Assembly (NCBI RefSeq): GCF_047496725.1
Contig: NC_132979.1
Span: 12,255,001-12,319,000 of the forward strand
DNA length: 64,000 nucleotides
Direction of reading: 5' to 3'
Source of the DNA: Anoplolepis gracilipes
Lineage: Eukaryota; Arthropoda; Insecta; Hymenoptera; Formicidae
The first letter of the stretch is position 1. Every line of letters begins with the position of its first letter. The position numbers and the translations under genes were made by a program. The notes under the pieces were generated by a model. That model saw only the letters and a program-made list of their open reading frames with translations, was not told the origin of the DNA and did no database searches. Below, piece by piece: positions 31,616 to 43,320 of this stretch.

Positions 31616-32578
31616 TCATCCGTGTAATATCCAGCATTCCTCTTGCTTATGTCCGGTCCTTTTACAGTGGTTGCAATATTTATCAACGGTATTTACGCGC
31701 GAGGGTCGCTCTGGTTTTGGTAATAAAAATCGCATCGCGTATCGACTCGTCTGGCATTCTCGTCCGTAATACCCCATTTTTCCGCATTTCTGGCATTGTG
31801 CAGTTCTTTTATTATCATGATTATACGCGGGCGTTGCAGCGTTCTTTGGTAGTGCGCCGGCATATGCCTTGACCTTCTCTTCCGCGCTCGCGGCTGATAT
31901 TGCTTCTTGCAGTGTCATGTATCCTTGAGAACGTACCACGGTTTTAATGTCGTCGTGTAATCCGATTTGAAAATTCTCTAAGGCTTGCTGCTGTATTATT
32001 TTAAAGATTATTCGCTTGTACTCCGTCGCATAATTTTGTCCGTCTAGCATCGACTCGTATAGTTTTATTGCTAGTTTGTCTGTTCGAAGTCCGTATGCTC
32101 TCGCGCTTTCGCCGGTTTTCTATTTTAGCGTATTGAACTCTATTTGCAAATGTATCGTGCTCTTTCTACTAGCATAGCACGCTTCTAATTCTTGCTTTAA
32201 TTGCACAAAATTTCGGATCTTTCGCGTCTGAAAATCTAGCATCGCTCTGCCTTTTAATTTGGTACATAGTACGGCACCTAACAGAGAGACTTCGTCTAAT
32301 GAGTCAATATTTTCGACCGCGTAGGTTGTCGCGCTTAAAAATTCTTGTAATTTATTTGGCGATCTATCGAATTCCGATATTAGGCTTCGTGCCTCTTTCA
32401 AGGGTAAACTTCCGCGTCCTCGACGGTATCGTACATCGTCGGGCGAGTAGTCTTCTTCAACTTCCCGTCTGTGATTTGCTGGCGTTAGGCTTCTGTTATT
32501 TCGCGTTTCCTGTCTTTCGCGAATATAATCTATTTCAAGGTGCAAGTCCCGAATTTCCTGCATCAGCATTTGTATCAT
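31616..32578 (-). pseudogene. Gag of errantivirus-like element
   Basis: Frame 32578-32120 begins MIQMLMQEIRDLHLEIDYIR (coiled coil) and carries capsid sequence (KLQEFLSATTYAVENIDSLD). Frame 32050-31616 finishes the capsid and has two zinc knuckles: CQKCGKMGYYGREC, where Tyr replaces the metal-binding His, and canonical CNHCKRTGHKQEEC. An in-frame stop lies at about 32120. The N-terminus is probably longer but was cut where the LTR at 32598 starts. Similar coiled-coil style ends the gag fragment at 33811-34395, so the two elements may be relatives. Confidence 0.72.
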
Positions 32579-32597
32579 CTCTCTACTATTATCGTTT

Positions 32598-33390
32598 TGT
32601 TATAGCCCCAGAAAAGGCTACAGATTTAATAAATATATATATATATATATACATATAATCATATAGATGCAGGAATGCATCGCGAGCGAAGCGATAATCG
32701 CGCGAGCCGCTGACGCAGCGAGCCACGCGCGCCCGAGACCGAGCGCGAACGCGAAACCGGAAAGCGCTCTCAGAAACGCACCGGAAAGGTGTCGCCGAAT
32801 TGCTAAAAGTACAAGCGAGGAAATTCGACTCTGAACTTCCTCGCCTGCACTAAAACGCGAATTCAGCAACATAACCATATTTGGTCATGTTGCTAAGGGA
32901 CCCCCTCCGAAAAACCATGCAGTTCGGAGGGAAGCTCAGCACCCGCCGCGATGAAGCGACGGGCAGTCGCTAATTAGAACCGAACGAGTAATAATCGCCA
33001 CGAGCAGCTACTGACCAGATTCAACAAAGTCATACTCGCAAGACTGAGAGATATACGCGCACCTGAGATAAGCCGACGCGTATCAGACTACCGGTACGAC
33101 GGTGTATACGAGAGATACCGCTCTCTCACTCTAACCGATAGCAAGCGCGAGTAGTATAACGTTCGCTGGGAGCAGTGACAAAATATCACACCATTGACTT
33201 CAATTAAACTATCTTATATTTTTGCGAGATATCAAAGAACTATACATGTTGTGAAAGTAGAAGAATAAAAGGAATTACAATTAAAAGAAAAGCAGAATAC
33301 AATAAAAAAAAGGGGGAAAACGCCCGACGCATCCCCGACATTCCCAAAACGATCCCGACACATCCCGTGCCCCTTCGTGGAGGCACAACA
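32598..33390 (+). repeat. 5' LTR, copy 3 of the TGTTATAGCCCC family
   Basis: 793 bp from TGTTATAGCCCCAG to GGAGGCACAACA. The TA run near its start is shorter (32635-32650) than in copies 1 and 2. The last 50 bases, GATCCCGACACATCCCGTGC and on, match copy 1. Confidence 0.88.
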
Positions 33391-33394
33391 ATTC

Positions 33395-33412
33395 TGGTGG
33401 CAGCGGTGGGAT
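33395..33412 (+). other. Primer-binding site matching tRNA-Leu
   Basis: TGGTGGCAGCGGTGGGAT lies four bases past the LTR end. It is complementary to the 3' end of the animal tRNA-Leu type whose acceptor side ends ...ATCCCACCGCTGCCA plus CCA. This fixes the LTR orientation as plus. Confidence 0.75.
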
Positions 33413-33770
33413 CCAGGGAACACCCCCGGTGGATGTCAAGGAGTTGGCACCCCGACCGTCGTGCAAGACCTGCAATAAAATAAAAAGTGCTTAAACAGGC
33501 AGGCACGTCAGAAAGTTAGCAAACACTGACGGACACCAAGAAGCCAAGAAAAAACTACATACAGAGCAGACGATTACGGACTACGAGATAAACAGAGCAT
33601 TGCAGGATTGGAGCAAGGACGCGAGCCGCCAAGCCGCCCGACCTACGACAACTCCATCGACGACGCATCGCCGCCGGAATGCGACCGCCAGCCTTATCAG
33701 CCGCCGAGCGAAGGACGCAACGTCAGCGAGAACCGAGACAGCGAGCGAATATGCGAGCGATACTACTACT

Positions 33771-33776
33771 GTAAGT
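33771..33776 (+). promoter_or_regulatory. Possible splice donor in leader
   Basis: GTAAGT after ACTACTACT, 35 bases before the gag ATG. A donor here is where env-bearing gypsy elements begin the splice to env mRNA. Only the donor consensus supports it. Confidence 0.3.
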
Positions 33777-33810
33777 CCGAACCAAATTAATTTTAATTAA
33801 ATTTGCGTGA

Positions 33811-34395
33811 ATGTCGGAAGGAAGAAACGTACCGAAACCGATAGCAAATAAGTCGTGGTTGCTTAGCGAACGAGCAAATCGAGCTATAAAATATTGCGAA
33901 TTAAATCCCGCGAGTGTAGCCGTAGAAGCGCTCCGAGACATACGCGATAGTGTCCGACGGAACCTCGAAACTCGATACTCGAGTGATAGTGACACAGAGC
34001 TACCGAGCAATGTTATAACAGAACGCGAATTTCCATTTACGAGTTTCGACGCGAGTCTTGTTGAAAATAATCCGACTGACCCCACTGACGATTTACACGA
34101 CTCAACCAGACGAACGAGACCGTACCTTAGTCGAACTCCAAGTCAGGTATCACTCCGGCGAGAATTTTCATTGACATCTTACGAGAGCGAGATTTTTGAT
34201 CCCGAAGAAATCTACATACGAACGCGCGAGATGGCAGAAGCTCAAAATCCCCGCGCGTCTACGTCCGCAAACGTGTCCAATGACGCGGTAAACGACGAGA
34301 TCGCACGATTGCGACGAACAATTAATCAACCGGTACAACCGCGAGAAGAATCGGCAAACGACTCTACGTCCGCCATGTTAAGAGAAATGCGCTAT
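33811..34395 (+). pseudogene. Gag N-terminal fragment
   Basis: ATG 33811 opens MSEGRNVPKPIANKSWLLSE, an Arg/Ser/Glu-rich sequence with TSRFRR-like segments and a coil (EIARLRRTI; SAMLREMRYAIQ). The frame runs to 34473, but from about 34395 the sequence changes character (SCYFLPRMVRLGFRM), so the true gag ends there in a breakpoint. No capsid or zinc knuckle is reached. It is unlike the gag of the 20881 element. Confidence 0.6.
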
Positions 34396-35659
34396 GCAAT
34401 ACAATACAGTTGTTACTTTTTACCTCGTATGGTTAGGTTAGGTTTCCGTATGGTGAAACAACTTGCCCCTTGACAGGGGTAAAAAGTTACACTGACAAAT
34501 TTTACAAATTCATTAATTTTTAATAGTTGTAGCAAGCCTATTCTCGAAGTATCTTTTGCATTTTAATGCTAAAGAATCATTATATCCAATACTACTATAC
34601 TGATATGAAACAACTGAACTAGTAAAATAGAGGATAACATTTTCCTAAAAATATCACAACCAACCCCAGTCTCCCCTATTACGACAAATTTCGACAACTA
34701 AACGATACTTAACGCGACAATACATGATGACTTTCGGCGGCGTTTATAGAAAGAGACGTTATGTCCTTTCACGACTCGGACGAAATGCGGCCCTTCGCAA
34801 ATTCCAACAACGATACGGCAACAAATACGCGATGGTGGAATATTATCTCCCCGTTAATCGCGACAGCTAGAAATACGACAGGGCACGTTCGTCCGAATCG
34901 TGTGAGTTACCGGTTTGGCGGCCTTACAATCCTTTTCCTTTTCCGTCGTCCGGTCTCGCTCGTGATCCTTAATAGTCGTGTCGATAAGACTGTCCTCGAT
35001 CGCTCGCCGAACAGTGACGAGCGTGAGGCTTCCGGGAGACACGCCGGCGACGTCGTGCTTAATTAGGCCACCTGTGGCGCTATCGTGGCCCTTAGGGCCA
35101 ATCACGGTCATCTCTTATCGCGGCCGGTTCGATTCTCCTTATCGATCTTCGAACTGTCGGCTCCCGCGAGATAACTTCCCGGGGCGGCTTGTCGGCAGCT
35201 TCCGGTCGGCTCGATTTGGTGCCCTTGGCTTCCCCGGACCCTGGATGGTTGAGTCAGACCTTGTACCTCCATGGTTGGGGCTCCGATGCTCAATACGTCG
35301 GAAATGGCCATCCCCTTGACCGTTTCCTTCCGGTCTTTCGCCCTTGGTACGATCCTGCGGATGTGAACCTTTTAACGGCAGTCGATGTTTCCGCCGATTT
35401 ATAAATTATCAAATAAAATGTACGAGTCCTACCGGGCGTGATTTCTCCGCATTTCTTGACCTCCGTTCGCCGTCATAACCAGGCTCCTCGGATCCTTGTA
35501 GCTGTCAAACTAGAAGTTGCTGCCGCCAAACTCGCAATTAACGCGCGCAAATAAAAATCGAATTTCGCTCTCTCTATAATTCGAGGACGCAGGCCCCGCG
35601 AAACCCTTCCCGATCGGACCGTTCGGCCCTTGTGACGGACGAAAGAAAAACGTCACGTC

Positions 35660-35664
<5 letters not shown>
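34396..35664. other. Unassigned stretch, GC-rich from about 34780
   Basis: The first 90 bases contain an inverted pair (TTACTTTTTACC / GGGTAAAAAGTTA). 34780-35640 is GC-rich with an AATAAAATG at about 35413 and ends in TGTGACGGACG...CGTCACGTCACA (35630-35662), which looks like LTR-type sequence. Frames are open only by composition. I assign no gene. Confidence 0.35.

Positions 35665-35698
<34 letters not shown>
35665..35698. repeat. TA microsatellite
   Basis: About 17 TA units directly after GTCACGTCACA. Confidence 0.9.
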
Positions 35699-35702
<4 letters not shown>

Positions 35703-35797
35703 CGGCTACTTTGACGACATTCGCAGGAACGCATAATAAAAAATCTTCCACCCCTCTAAAAACATAGAAAATTAAGATGCCAGAACTTCGTATTATA

Positions 35798-36286
35798 CAG
35801 AGTGTCTCCGAATTGGCGGATCAACTCTCGTGGGTAGATAGAACGTGTTAAACTGAAGAGAAAAATCTTATATCATTTTGCTAAATTCGCAATAATTAAT
35901 GAGATATAAATTAATAAAGATCGGCCAATACGTGCCAGGATAAGGCGCGCGGCACGAAGAAGCGTCCTACTTGTTATTTGATACTAGGCGCGCGGCGAGA
36001 CAGTAGGCGGAGCGGTCTACAAAGGACATACAAAGGACGTACAAAGGGCGTACTTAAAGAGACACGTACAGTGCGTTCTGCGTTTACGTCTTGCCACGCG
36101 CTTAGTATCAAGTAACAACTGAGAGGTTTCTTCGCGCCGCTTATACTGGCACGGATTAGCCGATCTTTATTAATTTATATCTTATTAATTATTGCGAATT
36201 TAGTAAAATGATATAAGATTTTTTTCTTCAGTTTAACACGCTCTATCTACCGACGAGAGTTGATCCGCCAATTCGGGGACACCCTG
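35798..36286. mobile_element. MITE with long inverted repeats, TA target (Tc1/mariner type)
   Basis: 489 bp with ends CAGAGTGTCTCCGAATTGGC and, reversed, CAGGGTGTCCCCGAATTGGC. The arms match for about 150-190 bases each (GGCGGATCAACTCTCGT, TAAATTCGCAATAATTAAT). It is flanked by TA on both sides (35796-35797, 36287-36288). The middle holds short repeats (GGACATACAAAGGACGTACA). No transposase. Confidence 0.85.
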
Positions 36287-36288
36287 TA

Positions 36289-37949
36289 TACTTACCATAT
36301 ACATCTCTATCAGCAACCCCTGAACAAAATTTTCATCCCCTTTATATATATATTATAATAAAACAGATCTATTTGTTATAAACAAATGACCAAGTGACAT
36401 ATTAAGACAATAATTTTAATGCATAATTACATACTTGAATAATTATTAGACGCATCCTGTATATTAAACCTATAAACAATCCATTTATTAATTAACAATA
36501 ATTTATAAACAATACTATATCTTTCTCATCCAAAATTTTGTCAAGTCACTATAATTAGACTCTTTTATAATTACAAAAAATTATTTTTCCAACATAAGTT
36601 AATTAACAAAATTAACTGTAAAATCTAATAACATAAGACCCATTGAAGATACGATACTAGAATTTTTCTCATTTATTCCATCTTACTTGTAAATTAATAA
36701 TTTTCAATTATAAATTTTTCTCTTGATTAATTAACAAAAGTATTATGTAATAACAATAAAAAATATTAAAAATTATTGCAAAAATAAATAAATAAATCAA
36801 CAAAATTTCTAATTTGCTCGAAACATTGAGGATATACTTTTTAGCCAATTTTACACATTTTGGCCGCCATTTTTAATTTTTTCATTTTTTGACTTAAGGA
36901 TTCAAAATACCCTTAAATAATCTTAATACTACTAAACTAAGATTTATGTAAAATCTCGACTAAATCGAGACAACTTTAGAATTTTACTATTGAACAGAAC
37001 AGTTTTGTACCTGTAAAAGTACAATTTAACGCGTCTATTTTATGCAATATTTCCTATAGAATTTATAAACAAAATTTTGTAACCTTACTCCTAATAGATA
37101 CCGAAATACTTCCATTTATTTATAAAACGTCAGCCATCTTGTTTTTACTGGTCCATCCTGGGAAGACCGGACCAATTCCATTGTAATAGACTTGGGCCAA
37201 TGATAATCCACCCCCAATCTCGATTCTCCAAATCACTCCCTATAATAATTAATTAAATTAATTAATTATAAAAATTACTAAATATTTTAAATAATAAGTT
37301 AGAATAATACCTAGTAATCCCTATTGAATAATAAGGATAATATTTTACTTTAAAGCCACCCTATACATATATCTCATATACCGAGTGTCAACAAATTATT
37401 AATCATTAAATTTTAAAATTTAAATATCTACAATATACTCAACACGTACATACAATAGACATAAAAATTTTATCTCTATCTCTTTTAATTAGTTCCCAAT
37501 AAATTAAGAATTAATGAAACCTCATACAACTGACTCTGATATACAACAGGGTACTTCAAGAACCCAACACCATAATAGAAATATTGATACAATTTTTGGA
37601 AGAAAATAAAGAGAATATTATTTATAATTTAGACGATATTATTAATGAACTTATGAATCAAGCCTCAATTGTAGTGGTTCCTGATCAGTAAAAAAATCCC
37701 CTGATTAACAAAAAGGTCAAGACTTAGATCTTGGCGGTTCCCTGGGTATAGCCGGTTTAGACAGGTTGCCCTAAAAAACTAAATAGAGAACAACCCTGAT
37801 ATTGACACTGAGGTGAACAATAACAGTGGGTCACGAGACGTGACAGCAAACGAAAAAAATTGCTGGCAGCATTGGATTTCCGAAAGAATAAACCATTCTA
37901 GTAAGAAATCTTCGCCTAAAAAGCTTGACCGATAACGATAATTTTAATC
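36289..37949. other. AT-rich stretch leading to gypsy gag
   Basis: Very AT-rich to about 37540 with no gene. 37700-37940 is less so and includes GCTGGCAGCATTGGATTTCC, which may be a decayed primer-binding region of the gypsy element that starts coding at 37950. No LTR was identified. Confidence 0.45.
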
Positions 37950-39440
37950 ATGAATACTCGATCTCAATCTTCCAAAACTGCCTCTAAGCATAGTGACAGT
38001 GATACTACTATCATTACTCCTTTACAAAAACAACAAGCTGAAATTGAGGTTATGATGCAACAATTACGAAATAAAGAGAAACTCGTACGGGAACAACAAA
38101 TTGCTTTAAATATGCAACAAAAGGAATTTGAATCTTTGAGAGAAAAATTTGATGCGGAACAAAACGCAGCTGTTGACATAAATAGTCTCACTTCAATATT
38201 AAGCTCATTATGACAAGAAGTTTCCTTTTTAAAAACTTTACCAAATTAATTAAACAGTTTAGAACAAAAGATATCCGAGATGCGACAACAAGACTTGTCT
38301 AATTTATATGTACAAGATTATATAAGAAATTTGCCTTAACAAGAAATTAATAATACCTTACCTGATAATGTAATCCCGAAACCTCCAGTTTATAATAGCA
38401 ATCCTGCTTCCCCATCCGTTTCAAGAAACGCCTCTCTGAATATGGATCATATCCAATTAGCCTCTCCAATTCGTATTAAAGACATCATTGACTCCATTCC
38501 CAAATATGACGGCCATAAGATGTCCGTATTTCAGTCCGGTAAAACATGCGAACGAGCATTATATAGAGATATAATCGAAAATATTTTCATTTGGTTTCAT
38601 ATAGACGTTAGCAAGTTCACCGCGATATTGGTCAACCGACTTGTTAGGACCAAATACTCTTTTTAATCGATTAGTTAGATCCGTCAAATTATGATATTCA
38701 ATTTCTTCTATTACCGCGTATGCGTGTCCTAAAAATTCTTCTTGCTAGGAAGGAATTAAATTTAATGCTCGTTCGCATGTTTTACAGGACTGAAATACGG
38801 ACATCTTATGGCCGTCATATTTGGAAATGGAGTCAATGATGTCTTTAATACGAATCGTCAGTTCACCATCTATAATGGCGGATCTTAATTCTTATGGTGA
38901 ACTGACGATTCACGGTAATTTAAGCGAACAACTTCGCTATAATATCGAAACAAGAGCATTAGAAAGTTTTATTAATGGTCTTCCGCCTGAATTATTGATT
39001 CGCATTAAGTTAGAAGGATATTATTGCCTCGAAGATGCAATCGTCGGAGCCATTTAATTAAGTAAGACTTTAGAAACTGAAAATCATCGCAAAAGAGCCG
39101 CGTTTCCCACACGACGAGCACTAACCCCTCGCGCAGATCTTATTTATACTCCCCGCATTCTTCAAAATCCATCACGCAGCCCAACGGCTTCTCCCATTAC
39201 TACCCCCAGAGTATACGACACATGCAATAATAATGCCCCTTTTATTAAACCTTTAATTCCTGGACAACCTGGTCCGAATTACCCTACTGAAAAAATATGT
39301 CGTTATTGTAAATCCCTCGGACACTTAATTACTGAATGTCGAAAATTAGCATATAAGAAATCACTTACAGAAGGGACGAGTTCTTCTAGTCAACCCCTTG
39401 ATAACCAGGGAAACGGTCAGAGCGCTCCGGTTCAAGGAGG
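37950..39440 (+). pseudogene. Gypsy gag with internal inverted duplications
   Basis: ATG 37950 opens a coiled-coil N-terminus (QQAEIEVMMQQLRNKEKLVR) that meets a TGA at 38211. Capsid-like frames follow at 38442 and 38821 (ETRALESFINGLPPELLIR). At 39297-39360 a single CCHC knuckle, CRYCKSLGHLITEC, is intact. Between them, 38469-38562 is repeated in inverse orientation at 38766-38855, and 38862-38917 forms a second hairpin, so the gag is rearranged and dead. Confidence 0.7.
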
Positions 39441-39443
39441 CGT

Positions 39444-40600
39444 TTGCGGGGACGCTGCTCAACAGAAACGCCCACTCCCCTCTCAAGTCGTACGATTCAC
39501 AGAGGTAGACAATCAAAATCTGGAAACACAAAAGTAAATAAGTATCGTTTTGCAGGAAGCACCTGCGCTCCTACCGGCACGTTGTCATCTCTCGATTTAA
39601 AAGAAATATGCACTTTCATGATAGACTCGGGCTCTGATCTGAATTTAATTAAAAAACAATATATTGATTCTCATATTTCTTTAAATAAGGAAAATATTCA
39701 ATCATTACAAGGAATAGCATCTGAACCCATTAAAACATTAGGCGCTATTCACATTTCATTACTAGGAAAACAAACAGAATTTCACGTAGTCCTCGATGAT
39801 ATACTATTCTCACAACATGGAATCCATTTTTAAAAGATAGAAATACAAATGTCGATTTTAAAACAAAACACTTACTTCTAGAAAATACATCAATTCCGTT
39901 TGACAAAATAGAACATGTCAATATCAAACCAAAGACAATTACTCCCTTCTTCATTAAAATCACGAACCCTGAAATAAAAACAAGATATCTTCCATTAATA
40001 ACCTCCATAAAAGGAATTTATTTAGGAGACGCGTTAGTCTCTAACATTCACGGCTAGGCTTATTTGCCTCTTTTTAACACTACTAATGAAGAGTATGAAA
40101 TAGAAATACCTTCATTCCCACTGCAAGAATTTGATATCATTGACATCCAAGAGAATCGACATTCTTCTCGTGAAGCCGACGGAACCTTAGTGTCATCCGA
40201 GGCCTCTGATCCTTTTATCACTAATCTTGACTTCTCTTATCAATCCTCTTCTTCTTCCGAGGAAGACGAAGTTAATTTTCCTACATCTCACGGAGGGTTT
40301 TGCGGTGTTATCGATTCCCGAGGGCATCAGATAAGCGCGAACTATCCTTTAAACCAAAATCCGTCTCAGTCAGAAGAAATATTTTTTGAAACACCGCCAG
40401 AGCGTGCGGAACTTACCTTACAACTCCTAAGATTGGAACATTTAAATGAAGAAGAAAAGGCTGATCTTAAAACATTAGTTTACAATAATTTAGACAGATT
40501 CCATCTGCCCGACGATAAACTAGGAACTACACACGTGACTCACCACTCCATTTACACTACAGATGACTGTCCGATCCATACCAAGTAATACTGGTTTCCT
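39444..40600 (+). pseudogene. Gypsy protease and pre-RT linker
   Basis: Frame 39444-39833 has CTFMIDSGSDLNLIKK, a retropepsin D-S-G-S loop. A shift after 39830 is followed by a frame to 40008 region and then by 40064-40588, an acidic linker (YQSSSSSEEDEVNF) ending in the pre-RT sequence HLNEEEKADLKTLVYNNLDR. The protease loop is intact; its frame is not. Confidence 0.7.
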
Positions 40601-41440
40601 CCTATGCAAAAAGAAGAAATAGAGAAGCAAGTTATTAAATTACTGAGGGATGACATGATAGAATGTTCACTCTCACCTTATAATTTGCCAGTATGGATAG
40701 TTCCTAAAAAATCTCTTCTGGAAATAAAAGATGGAGAATGGTCATTGATTACCGTGCTCTAAATGAAAAAACAATAGAAGACGCTTATCCCCTTCCTAAT
40801 ATAACCGACATACTTGATCAACTAGGAAGCGCTAAATATTTTTCAGTTCTTGATCTCGCTTCAGGATTCCATCAGATACCTATGAACCTAAATGACGCTC
40901 CCAAAACAGCATTCTCCACTCCTTATGGCCATTATCAGTTTAAACGAATGCCTTTTGGACTGAAAAATGTCCCTGCAACATTTCAAAGATTAATGGATAA
41001 TGTTCTATCTGGGTTACAAGGTAATGAACTTTTCGTTTACATGGACAATATAGTAATTTATGCTCGATCTTTAAAAGAACATGAAGTGAAATTTAACAAA
41101 TTAATGATTACGTGAAACTAATTTAAAATTACAACCCGAGAAATATGAATTTTTACGACGAGAAGTGGCTTACCTCGGTCATATTATCGGATCCGACGGT
41201 GTAGGACCAGACCCTACTAAGGTTACAGCTGTCCATGATTTTCCTTCTCCCAAGAATCCTAAAAACATAAAACAATTTCTAGGATTAGTTGGATACTATT
41301 GACAATTTATTCCAAATTTTTCAAAAATTGCTAAACCTTTAACTGATTTACTTAAGAAAAATAATTGTTTCAAATGGTAAAAAGATCAAGAATACACGTT
41401 TAGTAATCTTAAAGAACAATTATGTACAAAACCGATATTA
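40601..41440 (+). pseudogene. Gypsy reverse transcriptase with YMDN active site
   Basis: Segments in order: EKQVIKLLRDDMIECSLSPY, (frameshift near 40735) MVIDYRALNEKTIEDAYPL, SVLDLASGFHQIPM, RMPFGLKNVPATFQRLM and LFVYMDNIVIYARS. The catalytic box is YMDN, again with Asn for the second Asp. The thumb follows in another frame (41118 on: VAYLGHIIGSDGV). Stops TGA and TAA are scattered. Confidence 0.8.
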
Positions 41441-41830
41441 CAATATCCCGATTTTAGTAAACCTTTCAATTTAACTACCGATGCATCCGGACATGCAATC
41501 GGCAAAGTACTAAGCCAAGGACCAATCGGGAAGGATCTTCCAATTGCATATACATCAAGAGTACTTAATAAAGCAGAATAAAATTATTACACTATTGAAA
41601 AGGAATGTTTAGCAATAGTATACTGTACAAATCATTTCAGACCCTACTTATACGGTACTAAATTTATTATCGTAACAGATCATAAACCTCTAGTATGGCT
41701 ACATTCTATTAAAGATCCTTCTTCTAGACTTTTAAAATGGAGAATTTAATTAGCCGAATATGATTATAATATACAATATAAAAAAGGAACATTGAATAAT
41801 AATGCCGACGCATTATCTAGAAATCCAATC
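41441..41830 (+). pseudogene. Gypsy RNase H
   Basis: Reads FNLTTDASGHAIGKVLSQGP, IAYTSRVLNKAE, a TAA, YYTIEKECLAIVYCTNHFRP, IIVTDHKPLVWLHSI, then another stop and YKKGTLNNNADALSRN. All catalytic positions (TDAS, EKE, TDH) are present; two point stops break the frame. Confidence 0.78.
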
Positions 41831-42511
41831 GTTAAAATCTTATCTTTCAAGAAAACCCATCTTCTTCCTCCAGACCCCGATTCCGATTCTGATGAATCTT
41901 TATTCTCAGTCCGTCGACCCTTGATTCAAACGAATGTAGAAATTACTCCCCATAATCCTTCACCTGTAATCGAAGAGGAAATGAACGAAGATACCTCCTT
42001 GTTAACACATACAGACACACCTGTAACAGAACCAATAACTATTGAAGAATGTAATAGTGACGAAAATGAAAGCCTAATTAGTAATGAGGACCTAGAGACA
42101 ACTAACGAGGAAAGCGATGATAAATTAATAGCCACTGACGTTGTACCTTACGTAGAAGTATCCACTAACCATAAAGCCAAAGTCCGAATAAGCTGAGATA
42201 GATTGCTAAAACATAACGATAATTATGTAATTTTTATAACATTAAAAGGTGAACCCTTAGATAACGGAGCAAAAGAATTACAGGAAGCCAACCTTTTAGC
42301 CGTATACAAAGATATAACTTATGAAAGAGCAAAAATAAATACGATACGCTCAAAAACTCTAATATCATTACCCCTAAAATTTAATCACTACACCCTAATA
42401 GAACCGGATAATATAAAACATTGTATCAAATCATTGCTGGATGTCGTACAAGAATTGCAATTAGAATCCATTTCAATTAAGAAAACTAGTTTTTTTGACA
42501 ATGTCCCATAG
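41831..42511 (+). pseudogene. Acidic linker between RNase H and integrase
   Basis: Two frames, 41792-42196 and 42203-42511, the first very rich in Asp/Glu/Ser (DPDSDSDESLFSVRR, ESLISNEDLETTNEESDD). They are separated by one TGA at 42194. The second (LLDVVQELQLESISIKKTSF) looks like the tether region before the integrase zinc domain. The insertion is longer than in the other gypsy elements here. Confidence 0.5.
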
Positions 42512-42659
42512 CCATGTGTAGAAACACAATTAATTAAACATATGAACGACACAAATATTTGCATAACTATATGTAAAGACCTTATTCAAACATCAAATAT
42601 AGAAGATCCTCCCTTATCCGCGAATATCATGACTCGGCAACTAGTGGCCACAAAGAAAT

Positions 42660-43320
42660 AACTAAAACCTATAACCGATTAAGATCATATTATTATTAGA
42701 ATACGATGAAAAAAGACATTCAAAATTTTATTCGAAATTGTCGGACTTGCCAATTAAAGAAATTAACTAGAGTAAAAACAAAACAACCTATGATAATAAC
42801 CGACACTCCCGGATCAGCTTTCGATAAAATATCGAAAATATTTCGATAAAATGGACATTGTACGCCCATTACCCATGTCCGATAATGGAAATATTTACAT
42901 ACTCACTATACAAGATTTATTAACAAAATATTCAGTCGCGGTATCTTTAAGAGAAGCCACATCGCTAACCATAACTGATGCCTTTACAAAAAACTTTATA
43001 TGTATTTATGGAGCTCCGCAAGCCATTCTAAACGATCAAGGATCTAATTTTCTAACCGCTTTAATGAGGAATCTAGCAAAAAAATTCAGAATAAAACAAT
43101 ATTACACAACAGCGTATCACCCTTAGTCTAACGGATCGATAGAAAGATCTCATCACGTTCTATGAACTGAATATTTAAAAACACACATTAATAAAGACTC
43201 GAACTGGGATGATCATATCGGTTTAACCATGTTTTCATATAATACAAGTATACACGAAAGTAAAAAATTCTCCCCTTTTAATTTTTGGAAAAATAGCGCG
43301 ATTATCTTCGTCTAATACTA
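42660..43320 (+). pseudogene. Gypsy integrase, truncated
   Basis: The zinc-domain end FIRNCRTCQLKKLT lies at about 42725-42765. A short tandem duplication of about 19 bases (GATAAAATATCGAAAATATT) near 42825-42850 shifts the frame just before the first catalytic Asp (MDIVRPL). The core (LNDQGSNFLTAL, with the second Asp) follows, and the catalytic Glu (SNGSIERS) lies past a TAG at about 43124. The sequence ends at 43320 before the C-terminal domain. Confidence 0.78.

Larger units (their letters stand above)
26698..32597 (-). mobile_element. Errantivirus-like Ty3/gypsy element
   Basis: Minus-strand order: gag (31616-32578), protease (30836-31390), RT and RNase H (29342-30502), integrase (28247-29341), envelope remnant (26698-27660). 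No LTR of its own was found. The right side is cut in gag exactly at 32597/32598, where a plus-strand 5' LTR of another element begins. The left side ends in the envelope. Multiple stops show it is dead. The order with a third env gene is that of errantiviruses. Confidence 0.82.
32598..34395 (+). mobile_element. 5' end of an LTR retroelement (LTR, PBS, gag start)
   Basis: LTR copy 3 (32598-33390) is followed by a primer site and a gag reading frame on the plus strand. Unlike copies 1 and 2 it has no 4-bp duplication at its two ends (GTTT left, ATTC right), as expected of a 5' LTR still joined to its body. The body stops at about 34395 in gag. The remainder and 3' LTR are not in the window. 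Confidence 0.8.
37950..43320 (+). mobile_element. Ty3/gypsy element, 5' part (gag to integrase)
   Basis: Plus-strand order gag, protease, RT, RNase H, acidic linker, integrase, all with frame breaks. Its integrase matches the minus-strand copy at 16985-17848, where the 3' part with accessory ORFs and envelope survives. The element stops in integrase at 43320, and TGTTACGTCCGGAGCG follows. Confidence 0.82.

Noticed and set aside
34429..34446. GGTTAGGTTAGGTTT as insect telomeric repeat
   Set aside because: Only two units, without further array; likely chance.
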